Positions 33,426 through 44,413 of a stretch of DNA of 64,000 nucleotides are shown here, in pieces. A program made the translations under genes and the position numbers. Source of the stretch: Tetrapyrgos nigripes (lineage: Eukaryota > Basidiomycota > Agaricomycetes > Agaricales > Campanellaceae); the NCBI GenBank assembly GCA_013368315.1, contig JAACJM010000314.1, positions 1-64,000 on the forward strand, read 5' to 3'. The notes under the pieces are model-generated. The model made no database searches, had not been told where the DNA came from, and saw only the letters and a list, made by a program, of their open reading frames with translations. Numbering within the stretch: the stretch's first letter is position 1; each line of letters opens with the position of its first letter.

Positions 33426-34648
33426 CAAGGGGGTTCGGATACTGTGGACCGGTACACTCCGGGGTCGGTCGGTTGGAGGTCCGCAGGCCACTAAAAATTT
33501 TTTGATGCGTAATATTTTTGGGCTTCGTAGACGTTGAGAAGAGCAGGATAGTGTGTATAAAATAATTTTACATCCCTTTCTGACAGTTTGAGCAACAAAG
33601 ATGAAGTAAAGTAAGCTATCATAGGCAGCGGCAGTGAGGATAGGTCATGTAAGACGGAAAATCAAATATCCTCATTGCCTGACCGTCCACTCCATCAGTG
33701 TACTCAGAAAAAAAAAACAGTAATGATTGACTCAGATGAGAAATCCCAGCGTGTCATGAATCCCTTCATGCCTTCGCTTCTAGACCCTGTTCTTTGTTCT
33801 CCTTTCATCATTCTTCTCCCTTCCATCATTCTTCGCTTCTTTGGTTCTAGATCATGTTCCTTGTACCTATGGCTTCCATCTTCTTTGATGCATCATTTCT
33901 CTGATTGACAGATCATATCTGTACCTGTTACACATATTGACATCACTTAGATACCTGATTATCATTCCTTGATTGTTTCCATCAGTACCTGCTGATCTAA
34001 TCTTGTTCTCCTTCGCACTTTTGTATATATACTCCAGGGCTTTGTAGATAGTTCCTCAGTCTGTCCACTTCTGTCCCTCTGATCCATACTGCTCAGCATT
34101 GTCCTCAGTACTATGTAGACTCTGGCCCAGTACTGGCTTACTCATCTATACCATCTATTTGCCTTATTGCTTCGTCTTTGGTTCCTGTGTGGTGGCCTGA
34201 GAGGCATCCAGTCCCTATCTGAACCTGTTCTTGACACAGCGTACCAAAAGGCCCAGAGTGATGGAAGGTAGCGATATCTTCGTGTGTGTGTGCGGGGTGG
34301 TTGTCCAAGATGGAGAGAAGTCGACCGACGTTGCAGCTGGTTGCAGCAACCGAGCAAAATGGGTGAGTACTATTACTGCCATTTTTGCGTCAGGAAACTC
34401 ACCTTTGTGTTCCCAAATCATAGTACCATTGTATATGTGTGCAGCTGGATGAGTTTGTGCTGTCTGGCTGGGTGTGCGAGGTTTGCGAGGCAGAGAGGTC
34501 GGTCTCAGAAACGAGGAAGGCGAAATTGATGACGCGTATATTACATAAGCTACCTTTTATGGAAGGTCGGTCGGTCGGTTGGTCTGCTCAAGGTCCTTAA
34601 AAAATTTTTCGAGGTTGTGTAATAAAATCAATTTTTCGGACCCCCTTG
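33426..34648. mobile_element. hAT-like non-autonomous element with CAAGGGGGT ends, 1.2 kb
   Basis: The left end CAAGGGGGTTCGGA and right end TCGGACCCCCTTG are inverted. An exact 8 bp duplication GGAGATGG flanks it (33,418-33,425 and 34,649-34,656). The uninserted form GAGGAAATGGTGG is present in the sister block near 14,892. Subterminal GGTCGGTCGGTTGG words with AAAAATTTTTT occur at both ends (33,464-33,500 and 34,566-34,610). No transposase was found. Confidence 0.85.
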
Positions 34649-34656
34649 GGAGATGG

Positions 34657-37090
34657 TGGTATGGGTTGTCGGAGTTTGAATAAGCACCTAGTCCCGTTCC
34701 GGACCGGACCGGATGGACGTCGTTGCTCCCCGACGGCCGACGGCCGTAAATGTACTGCGCGAATTTGGCGCGAATCGTCCTTCGATTGTCCTCTAGGTAT
34801 TCAGGATGCAATGAGTAACCAAGAGCTTTGTTAGATACTCGGTCCTATTCTTCCGACTTCAGTAAGCCAATACAGAGCGCGGATGATGGCGCTGCGAGAT
34901 TTCCAAGAGATTTCCAATTGATTTCCAAGTGATTTATATCAGCCAGGAGTAGGTCAATTCTAGGATTTTTGGAAACTTGAAGAAATCAAGTACTAATTCA
35001 GAAGTGATACAAGTAGTAACGCAGCTCTGCCCCCTGGCTGCCCTGTTTTTCCGGCACCAATATTATGCCCGTCGCCCCTGTAAGCAATGGGTTGCTTGAA
35101 TAATGTAAGAGAACGATTCAAAGCAAGTCCAAAAGTGGAGCTCGACGTACTTTTTATGGATTGCCAGCATAGGTGCCACGACCGAGGCTGGAGATTTTCA
35201 TTGTTGAGGTTGTAGATCCCCGAACAAGTCAAATTTTAACACTGGGACAATAAGTAACGGCAATTGGTCCTTAGCGTGCACGACGGAGAGGTGTCTGCAA
35301 TCCAAAACCAATTATTCTTCTGCAACAACTGCGGAGAACAGGATACAACTAGACGTCAAATTACTTAATGCCACTGGCAGGTTACTTATGTCGTGACAGT
35401 CGTGTTGGAACAACTCGTGTGCCACCTTTCCACCTCCTTCCTTAGCTATGTTTGATACATACACAACCATGCTCACCCTGCTCCCTCGAGCCGACACAAA
35501 CACGATCAGTGGCGACTCCGAAAACCCTTACGGATACACCCCCAACTTCACGATTAGCACAATGTTTATGGCGTTGTTCGGTATCACTACGGGTACGTAC
35601 TAAATACGTCCGATTCAAACCTCTTCTCATCCAGCGTCGCCCAATGATTTAATAATCTTTTACAGTCCTTCACTTCGTGCAAGCGGTTTTCTATCGGCGT
35701 TGGTTCCTTCTCTAAACCGTCATCCTTGCTGGAGCTATGGAAACGGCTGGTTGTTACGGGTGTGTGTGGTCTAGTCATGATTTCCTCAACTCTGGGGCAC
35801 TTTCGTTGCAGTAAGTGGGTCCAACTGAACCTCCAAAAGCCACTTACCCAAGGATCGTCTTTCCCCCGGTGCCTTCGTCACTAGAATAGTTCTGACTATC
35901 GTGGCACCCACACCACTCCTCGCAGTAAAAATTTTATCATTTTCGGTCGGATTATTCGAAGATGTGTCTGACAACGACTCTTCCAGATATCACCTGTGAC
36001 TTACCCGCTTTGGTTTCTCAAGCAACCGGAGGCAGTCTGGCTTCAGGCGACGATATTTCCCCCACACTTCTGAATATTATACGTCAAGTACTACCTACAC
36101 CTTGCCCTTTTTCTGAGCTTGGAGCATACGAATAGGGAGAAAAATCATGTTGTATAGCAATGCATCGTGGCTTCGCTTGGTGTGTCTCAATCATCACGGT
36201 TGCACGTCAGTTCGAATTCGTTACTAATACTACTTCCGGTCTCGCCAGTCATTATCGCTATCTTCCCTTGCTCTGGACTTCCTCCGACGACATGCTCATA
36301 ATAAACTCGTATGGTCTATGAGTACCAACGAAACTAGAGAACGATTCCATGGCCCTATCCGTCAGCTTACCTATGCTCTGGCCGTCAATACTTCCCTTCT
36401 ATTCGTTCGGTGAGGATGACGAGAGAATTGCTGCGATCAACTGACCTGCTAAGAACTGACGAATCAAACTCCCCTTTGAATACATTCTTCTTTCTTTCCA
36501 GAGCCATCTATAGAGCTGCGGAACTCGCGGACGGGATCGAGGGAACAATCATTCATACTCAGTGGCCTTTCGGTAGGGGATTCGCAATTGCATTGATTTT
36601 TCGCTCATGTCAAGCTGATGTTGTTTTTATTATTGTGTGATTCAACCGCAGTCTTATTCGATGGAACGATGGTCGTACTCGCTATGTTTACCTACAACGC
36701 CTTTCATGTGGGAAGGCCGATGGACAGCGAGCAGGAGTTCAACGATAAATTGAAAAGTACGGCGTCGCGCGACTGGGACTCAGATTTCATGCCAATGAGC
36801 GATAGAAACGAGGGTGCCGTGGTCTGAGCGCTGATTGGCTAACGGAAGGAATTCGCATTTGGACCTTTTTTGAACACATTCTTTGTTATTTATCTTCGGG
36901 TTGAGCAAGGTTTTAGGTAGGAGTATATGTATTTATTGGCTCGTATAGTAATGAAGCTATGGTACCGAAAATTTTTTTCTGCACGGACGGCGGCTTGCTG
37001 TGACCCGGCCCGCAGCTCCACTCCCGACGATATCGGTATCACATGACACCGACTCCCGAACTGCCGAACTGCCGAAGCTGGCACCACGAC
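34657..37090 (+). repeat. RTA1 segmental duplication, copy without hAT
   Basis: It matches 14,890-20,690 minus the hAT insertion (see that entry). It contains the second RTA1 pseudogene and the same 3' flank. About 300 bp at roughly 34,830-35,140 have no counterpart in the other copy. Confidence 0.8.
35448..36827 (+). pseudogene. RTA1-like pseudogene (nonsense and frameshift)
   Basis: The start ATG at 35448 and exon 1 with PYGYTPNF are intact. In exon 2 the family's LLYTV becomes CTC TAA ACC at about 35,711-35,719, a premature stop where the sister copy has CTC TAC ACC. In exon 3 an extra base (GCAGTAAAAATTTT against GCAGGAAATTTT) shifts the frame after IVAPTPLLA-type sequence. Later exons stay recognisable (AELADGIEGTIIHTQWPF, FDGTMVVLAMFTYNAFHVGR) to TGA 36825-36827. 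It preserves the uninterrupted exon hit by the hAT in the other copy. Confidence 0.85.
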
Positions 37091-38000
37091 GACACCGCCC
37101 CCTCATTTGCTTTTGCAGACGAACACCTCACTTTGGGGGGAAAGCCGCGACCGTGCTTGAAATGACTACTATTTATAATCAGGTACCTGGCCACCATCCG
37201 GTTTTTCTGAAATTACACCGCCGCAACTCACTCTTACTCTTCGATTTTGTGCTCGTTACAAAGTGTGGCTTGCACGTTGCCTGATATGACCGTTGGAACC
37301 GTGGAAACAGATGTTGTAGAACAGCGAATATTTTCGCGATGCAAGTGCGAATTTGGCCAAAACTGGGTACCTGGCCACCTACTCTAGCCCAGCAACGGAA
37401 GAACCTGTTGAGACCATTCTAACTCATGTCATATATGCCTTTTGCATATAGAAATGTGCTGAGTATAGAAAGTTGCGGAATGGTATTGTCGTCGTTGAGT
37501 TGCGCTCGCCGGAAGTGTTGTTGTCGGGCGTGGGAAGCCCAATTAAGGAAAACGCGTTATTTCGGAGATTCGGCCCCTTCTTTGACAAGTATCTCACGCA
37601 CCAATTACCGACGCTGAACAAGCTCTTTCATCAGTGTGCACTGGTCGATAATCCATCCACCAGACACCCCAAAGCCAGCCCAATGGTCATAGAAAAGGAG
37701 ATAATCGGCAAATGGCCAGCTTCATGGTAGAAAATAGGCTAAAAGCTTTAGAGTACTTTACTTACCGAGTTTCGTTCCAGGACACTTCAAAAGGTTCGTA
37801 ATTGGTTTCGCCGCCGAAGTTCCGACGCCTCTCCACAGAGTTGGACCCTTGCAAACCTCTAATCGCCCCCAATAGGTTGGTTGTCAAGGAAAACGCGGAT
37901 ATTTGCACCAGTTTGCCACTCCAAGAAATTTCCAAATCTGGATTTTTTTGGTTCGACATTTTTTCCCATCGAGAAGATTGGGATTGACACTGACGGCGTT
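37091..38000. other. Intergenic sequence; no gene supported
   Basis: A 14 bp word GGTACCTGGCCACC occurs at about 37,180 and again at 37,366. An 85 aa frame (37473-37730) has no recognisable family or splice context. Nothing else is supportable. Confidence 0.4.
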
Positions 38001-38007
38001 TATAAAA
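38001..38007 (+). promoter_or_regulatory. Likely TATA box of the two-span membrane protein gene
   Basis: TATAAAA lies 95 bp upstream of the ATG at 38096, followed by a C/T-rich leader. Confidence 0.45.
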
Positions 38008-38095
38008 CCTTGACTTCTGGCCATCATGCTCTCATCAACACTCCCCACAGTCTTCTCCACATCTTTGACATCGCCTATAACGACCATAAACAATC

Positions 38096-38705
38096 ATGTC
38101 TTCGATGAACCACGACAACGGCTCTTCTTCTCTTCCTCTTCCTGCTGCAGCAGCGAACCAGCAATCTTCTTCCACCCAACTTATCGACTCCTCTTCCCTC
38201 GGATACACCTTCTCTCTCTCTCGGTCGTCAACGCATGAAAGTCGACATGACCGTTGCCTTTCACTTTCAGCCCAAAACGCCGAGAGGGATGTTGAGCTGG
38301 GAATGGCTCCACCAGCCTACGAAGAACCCCCAGTCTACACGAAGAAGGACGAACCACTCACGCTCGCGATGTATCTATTCAAGTTTGGCTTTTGTGAGTC
38401 TACCTTTTCTTTATCCCCTACCTAGATACTAACGCACCTCATTGCCTTTAGTATTCCCTCCATTCTGGATTCTTGGTGCCTTTATCCTTTTCTCTCCACT
38501 CCGTGCTCCAGAAGCCGTTGCCGACTCCACCGATGCTCCCTCTGCTTGGCTTCCTGACAAGACCGAAGCAGAGCGCCAGGCTGTCATCGATCATATGCGC
38601 AAGGCCGAACTCAAATGGGCCTGGAGGTGTCTGTGGGCACTCTTGGTCGTCAGCTTCTTCGCTATCGCGGCTGGTATCACCATCTATGCCGTCCTTAAGG
38701 CGTGA
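38096..38705 (+). CDS. Small two-span membrane protein of unknown function
   Basis: Exons 38096-38393 and 38452-38705 give 183 aa. The N-terminal half is Ser-rich and cytosol-like, with a PPAYEEPPVY motif that resembles a PPxY ubiquitin-ligase docking site (APPAYEE). Then come LAMYLFKFGF and a first hydrophobic span FPPFWILGAFILFSPL, a short charged loop with DKTEAERQAVIDHMRKAELK, and a second span WALLVVSFFAIAAGITIYAV near the C-terminus. I recall similar uncharacterised proteins in Agaricomycetes but no named domain. The intron is clean GT-AG with phase kept. It looks intact and single copy in the window. Confidence 0.75.
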
Positions 38706-39627
38706 GCGGCTTCTGCATAGTCAGGGATGCGCATACACCCACCTTTTGCCTTCTCATTGTCTTCTATGACTTCTATCCTCGTACCGGTCTACACTATGAC
38801 CTTCCGAAACAACTCTACCGCGCAACCAGCCCGTCTCTCCTGACGTGATGCGCGTATCCCAGGCATCTTTTCCATTGACTACGAGTCATCTCACTCCCGT
38901 CGGTCAACGCCAAACACGACTCTACTGTGCCCCAAATTCCATCTACCATGTGATGGGCATACAGTCGTGGTTGGTCGGCCCATCGCTGTGCTTTACTACG
39001 CCTTTTGCTTGATCTGAAGCAGCCCGTCGAGTTCCTCACGTCTCCGCGCTTAGTATGCGCGCATTCTAGAGCTCAGGGTCGCTATGTAGCACGTCAGGCT
39101 GGCGACCTTGCTGCAATTTCCAGCTCTCTCTGTCTGTGACTCTGTCACGTACGATACTGCTATTACCACCTTTCTATCGGTCACTGGACCCTTACATCCT
39201 TTTCGTCTTACTTTTATCCCTCTCTCTCTCTCCTTCCGTTATGAAATGTATCGACTAGCAACGGTTCTTCTACGATGTCACTCTGTACCTGTAACATAGA
39301 CCTAACAATTGCAACGAACTCTTTAACAATACTGTTCTTGTTCCCATCACCAACCACGATGCTATGCAAAACAAAAGGACTGATTGGAAAATGTTTCCCG
39401 GATTTGATGGTCAATTTGGGAGAGGGTGAGATTACTGAGGCGGATGCAGCAATGAATGGACTCATAGAATGTAACAATATTGCATATCTGATACCAAACA
39501 ACGAGCTTGGTCATGCAGCGAGGTCCGGATATTAGACTATCTGCTTCTTTAAAAGGCTTCTCTGCTGGTGGAACGAACATGCTTTTCGAAAACAATCATA
39601 TAGTGAACGGCGACCAAGGGCTTCACA
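38706..39627. other. 3' region and intergenic; no gene seen
   Basis: This is pyrimidine-rich sequence downstream of the membrane protein gene, then unique sequence. Bases about 39,610-39,627 (CCAAGGGCTTCACA) are probably the left tip of the hAT-like remnant continued at 40,154. Confidence 0.4.
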
Positions 39628-40153
39628 CAAGGGGTCTCCAAAATGATATGACCAGACCGGACATTCCTTTTTGGTCATAAGGTCCAGCTTGACCCCCCCC
39701 TCCCCCTCTCCTTCCCAAAAATGGTAAGTGATAAGATAAATATGGCTTACAAATCATGAAATCAGATCAATTTTTCCTCCTGGCTACCTCATAGGCCCTC
39801 TGCTAACCTACAGATGCTGTGGATTAGTGATATATTCTGTGTGACACCTATCATATTGAGGTAGCAAATCATTTTCTGACAATGTTTGTGATGTGGCACC
39901 AGTGGTGACATAACTGATTGTGGGAATTACATACCATTTAAAGGTGAGATTTCATTGTTACGGGCCAGAAAGCTCATTACACATGGCTTTTATGGGTCCT
40001 GAGTATGTTTTGTGCACTTTCAGCTCCAAATGGCTTCATAAAGTATGTCTATACACCCTTCATGTGATGGTGTACCTTTTGGTCATAAGGTCTCTCCAGA
40101 CCCCCCCTCCCCCCCAAGGTCTGGTCTCAGGTAGACCAACTGAAGACCCCTTG
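39628..40153 (+). mobile_element. MITE with CAAGGGGTCT ends, copy 1 (526 bp)
   Basis: The left end CAAGGGGTCTCC and right end GAAGACCCCTTG are inverted. A second, inverted copy of the same element lies at 44,414-44,938. The flanks GCTTCACA (39,620-39,627) and ACTTCGCA (40,154-40,161) agree at 6 of 8 positions, compatible with an aged 8 bp duplication. Inside, GGTCATAAGGTC occurs near both ends beside C-rich runs. Confidence 0.8.
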
Positions 40154-40813
40154 ACTTCGCACTGTACCAGTATCCATATGGTTATACGGGAACCGTATGG
40201 AAATACGACCCCGTACCGTATAGCAAGATTTGGAGAAAAAATACGGGACTGTACTGTACGGGTATAACCCATATATCACCTTCTCCTTCACGGCCGTCAT
40301 ACGGGTTGGTACAGTATACGGGTCGGTCAAGCCCCGGCAATGACTTTTCCTTAAATTTTAGTCCTTTTCGCCAAGTTTTCGTCATTCTTGTACATGAAGT
40401 GGTCGAAGCGAGGTGAAAATCCAAGCCCAAAGGGTATATCTGCGCTTGATCTGCGCAAATCCTGATGAAAAAGATGCTGATGAGCTGTTGTTCAGATGTC
40501 AGTGAGTCACAAAGGCCAAGTGAAAATCTTTCAGAGAGCTATGGTGATGTGCATAACACCAGTTTCTGACCTCCAGTTCAGTTCTACAAGTCTTAAAAAC
40601 AACACGAAGTCAGTAAAAGGTGTGTCACTTGTAGTATTTCTTCCAGCCGCAGCAGCATGACCCCGTAACCAGTATTACTGCTGTACCCGTACCCGTCCAG
40701 TACCATACAGGCTTCTAGATGAACCAGTACGAATATGAGGACGGGTATACTGTACCAGTACTGAGCCAGTAAAATTTACGGCCGTACCAGTATTACTGGA
40801 CGGTGCGAAGCCC
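40154..40813. mobile_element. hAT-like remnant with TTCGCACYGT termini, split by the MITE
   Basis: The start CTTCGCACTGTACCAGTA and the end ACTGGACGGTGCGAAGCCCTA (40,793-40,813) form an imperfect inverted pair. The left tip AGGGCTTC lies across the MITE at about 39,617-39,624. The interior is rich in CCGTA/TACGG/CCAGTA words, like the left end of the hAT element at 16,441-16,600. No coding capacity and no clear target duplication were found. Confidence 0.5.
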
Positions 40814-41146
40814 TACCAAGGGGGAGGCGGGTTTCAAAAATTTGCATGGGGTCGAAAAATTTTTTAGCACCACCCGGCACACTGGAGCGCGGAGCATAAT
40901 TGTCAGCCATTTTTGTGCATTCTTAAATGACGGATAGTTCACATGATTTTGGGTGAGATAAAATCCATCGTATTTACTGCTAAAAAACTGGGTCGCAAAA
41001 GCTCAAATTATGTGCTTATAGCTGTTTCAATAAATATGTGGAATGACAATTTTTTTTTTCCGATGTCATTGACCGGCACTCAATCGGCTTCGACCTCAGC
41101 TTCTTTGCATTGTCAGCGTCGCATCTTCTTTCCATCCCACCGCGTC

Positions 41147-42202
41147 ATGGGTCGGCATATCTCCAACGACCTAAGAGCACATATCCCGATCCTCTTTTAT
41201 GAACATGGGCTCAAGGTCACACGCATCTGCAAACTTCTCAAACTCAAGAAATCATTTGTCTACAAGGTCCTTGACGAAGAGCGCACCTATGGAGTTCCTT
41301 ACAACCCTCACGCTAGGCGGGTCGGTCGTCCACGCATCCTGACTATTCCCAATACAAAATATATATTCAATACCCTCTCTCGCCATCGTACTATGTACCT
41401 CAGTGAAATACAGGAGCAATTGGATCAACAATGTGATATCAACGTTTCCTTGACTACCATCTTCAACACTCTCCGTCGACTCTACTTCTCACACAAGTCT
41501 GTTTCTGCTGAGGCTTTAGAACGCAACCAACTGGAACGTTCTGCTTTCATGAACACGATGGCAGACCTGGTGCTGAATCCAGACCAGCTCATGTTCACAG
41601 ATGAAGCTTTGAGGAACCAAAGAACGCAGCAGAGACAGTTCAGACGTGCAATGAAGGGCAGGCGATGCAGAGTCCGCAGACACTTTGTCCGTGGTTCTCG
41701 TGTTACAATCCTGCCAGTACTTACCCTGGATGGTATCATTACCTACGATCTTATCCCTGGGCCTGTCACCTCCAAACGCTTTGTCCAATTTCTTTGTGAG
41801 CTTGTGGTAGGCCTTACAGATTATTTGCAATCATGTCTGCTAACATACACATAGATCCCTCTGACCAATCCATATCCAGGCCCTCACAGCATCCTAGTCA
41901 TGGACAATTGCAGCATTCATCACTCAGAAGAGGTTCGCAAACTGGTTGAAGATGAAGCTCGTGAGTGACATGTTACTTCTATATTAGTGGTTCTCGTTGA
42001 CAGTGTTCTAGAATGCAAGCTAGTTTATCTTCTGCCTTACTCCCCTGATCTCAACCCCATTGAGCAGGCCTTTTCAGCCATCAAATCCTTTCTTCGCCGT
42101 AAAGTTTTTGACCATTCACTCTCTGTGATTGACCAGGCTTGTCAGAGCATCACCTCGTCTTTTGCTTGGGGCTTCTTCAAGGCTTCCGGTTATGTTGTGT
42201 AA
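41147..42202 (+). CDS. Tc1/mariner-type DDE transposase
   Basis: It catalyses cut-and-paste transposition at TA sites. I chose ATG 41147 (MGRHISNDLRAHIPILFYEH) because the DNA-binding domain begins there; an upstream in-frame ATG at 40943 lies outside the element. Two introns follow: one after CEL (about 41,805-41,853) and one after EDEA (about 41,960-42,012). An HTH region (GLKVTRICKLLKLKKSFVYK, then RRVGRPRILT) precedes the catalytic core: FTDEALRNQR (first Asp), LVMDNCSIHHSEE (second Asp) and YSPDLNPIEQAF (Glu). With this splicing 35 residues separate the second Asp from the Glu. All three catalytic residues are present and no stop was seen, so it may be active. Confidence 0.82.
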
Positions 42203-42390
42203 CTTCTGTACTCATCTGTCTGTATCAGGCCAGGTTTAGAGCTGTACAAGCTTCTTAGTTATGACACTAATTAGAGTCTATCAAAGTTTATCTGGTGTCA
42301 ATCAGGTTTAGTGACCGACATTCTAAATTTACTGATAAACACATATACAGCCCGCAAAGTCATCACAAGCACATCTCCTTTACATCCACC

Positions 42391-43950
42391 ATGTCTGATG
42401 ACGAACCCATCAGGCTCACTACATACACTACAATCACGAAAACTCCCAAAAAAGGCCCACCAACCAAGACTTTGAAGAAAAATGCAAAACCGAAGTCCAA
42501 AGAATTTGACTACACCTTCGAGGACTCCGTCAAGAATTATATCGAGTTTCTCAACACAATTCTGGGGGTCTGCAAGCTCAGATTCAATGCCACTGTTCAC
42601 TATATCAGTTCAAGTACTGCCTGCTCTGTATGTACAATTCTTTATGCATTCTTTTCCTAGATACATGGATGGACTCACATGGTTTGCTTTGTGTATGCAG
42701 GAAGGCTGGTGCTACTGACATCGATAAACTTGCAGATTATACCAGATTGGTTTCAAAAATCTCAACCAGTGCCCCAGACAAGCCCATCATTGTCTTCATC
42801 GACAAGCAAGATATCAAGAAGAAAAAGCTCCCAAAGGTTTACCATTGTTTTGTGTACTTTCTTGATTTTTTGTTTCTTATGCTCTCTTTCTCCATCAACA
42901 GCGAGCCTCTCAGGACGACGATGAAGGTTCCCAGCAAGACAAAGCTACCGATGAGGACAAGTCAGGCTCCGATGACGATGGTGTGAGTATATCAACTTGT
43001 CTTTTATTAGCAGGTCTGCGTGACTCACTGGAAACATATAGAACGAGCTTTCCCTGATGGATTGCGAGCTTGCTCGACTTCGCAGTCTTTTGGAGGCCAA
43101 GTATAAGAGTGACCACGACAACAGCTATGCGTATATGGATCCCGTCTCTGGTGACCTTTGGCCATTGACCCCATTCATGTTGAAGGAGTGGTGTTGCGCA
43201 ATGGTGCGTAGTCTTCTACAATGGTTTCATAATGATATGTTTATGACTGAGTTTATTGTATACCAGTACGACGGAAAGGCTACTGTCAGTGAGCCTCCTC
43301 AGATGCCCACCTTTGATGCCGTCAATAGACTTCCATCTATTCGTAATGATCATCGGCGTCACTCCATATCCTCCTCTTCATCATCTGCCCCGACTAGTGA
43401 CATTGGTCACCTTGCCAACATCATTACCACACTTCAAGCCCCTCCAACCACTCCCCAGAAACCAGCTATCACTCATGCGCTTCACCCCTTCCTCAACACC
43501 CCAAGCAAGCTTCCGTGCTTCCTCGCATTTGTCGAGAAGGAATTTCATGTGAAGGATGTCATGACCTATCATTTCGCCTTGGAAGGACAGAGGATTGGCC
43601 CTGATGTTCTCCAATCAATTTCTGATGATATGTTGATGGGACTCAACATTCCTATTGGAGATATTCGTCGTCTAAAGGAAGCTGCAGCAATGTGGATCCA
43701 GAGTGATGACGCAAAGAAGCGTGGTGCCCCAGAGGGTGGTGATCAAGAACCTGTTGATGGAACCAAGTGCATTCGGTTTGAGAAACGTTGGAAAGATGGG
43801 TCAGGCACTGCCACCTACCATGGCACTAGTGTGGATGCTTCAAGCCCTGGTCCGGAGATGGATTATGAATGGTATTATTATTGTGACTCATTGCAGAAGA
43901 TGATGCTGTTGCAGCCTGGAGATGTCCCTGTCCTCGATGAGGAATTCTGA
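42391..43950 (+). CDS. Second transposon-borne gene with a SAM-like C-terminal region
   Basis: The gene lies inside the Tc1/mariner element, 188 bp after the transposase. ATG 42391 opens a basic N-terminus (MSDDEPIRLTTYTT..., PKKGPPTKTLKKNAKPKSKE). Exons follow with KAGATDIDKLADYTRLVSKI, PIIVFIDKQDIKKKK, an acidic stretch EGSQQDKATDEDKSGSDDDG, MDCELARLRSLLEAKYKSDH, GDLWPLTPFMLKEWCCAM, a Ser-rich linker (HSISSSSSSAPTSD), and a region LPCFLAFVEKEFHVKDVMTY to IPIGDIRRLKEAAAMW. That last region reads like a SAM-type helical fold, and the C-terminus is acidic. Around 42,570-42,615 either a 41 bp intron or a frameshift must be assumed. The function is unknown; a DNA- or partner-binding accessory to transposition is an inference from position only. 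Confidence 0.6.
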
Positions 43951-44413
43951 CTTTGTACACTAGCTTACTCTGAATCACAAATCAGTCGTTTATGTATATT
44001 CTTGTAATCCAATGTCTTCTTCTTGAACCGTATCATAGAACATAGATACATATGATTCGAAAACAGTAATACAATATGTAGTTACACTGCAGACAGTTGA
44101 GGACTACCAAGCGATGACGACTCTAGGAGCTTTGAGACAAGCCGATGCCGACCAAATGGATGCCGAAGTGATCGAGAAAAAGAAAATTTCAACATTCCAC
44201 ATACTTAGTGAAATAGCTGTAAAGGCCGAGTTAACTTATGTCGACCTCGAAAATTTTACCACGACCTCAAACTCCCACCCCTTTTCGTTGCCACAGCCGG
44301 TCTTTACCCTTCCCAACAACCGGAATGTCGTTGTCGGAATGTCCAGACTCAGATCCAAGGACCGTTGACGTCAATAACCACGACGTCATGCTAGCGTGTC
44401 AAAACGGTCTGCT

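Larger units (their letters stand above)
41017..44221 (+). mobile_element. Tc1/mariner-superfamily transposon with two genes, 3.2 kb
   Basis: The left end TATAGCTGTTTCAATAAATA and the inverse of the right end, TACAGCTATTTCACTAAGTA, pair, and the match continues through ATGTGGAATG and on to about 50 bp. Each end abuts TA (41,017-41,018; 44,220-44,221), the target of this superfamily. Inside are a DDE transposase (41147-42202) and a second spliced gene (42391-43950) on the same strand, leaving short flanks of about 130 and 270 bp. The short MITE at 21,545-21,890 shares the first 13 terminal bases, so it is probably a relative mobilised by this kind of transposase. Confidence 0.8.

Noticed and set aside
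37473..37730. An 85 aa frame as a gene
   Set aside because: No family, no splice context, and no second line of evidence.
40943..41146. In-frame upstream start for the Tc1/mariner transposase
   Set aside because: The extension crosses the element's left inverted repeat and lies partly outside it, so the start at 41147 is preferred.
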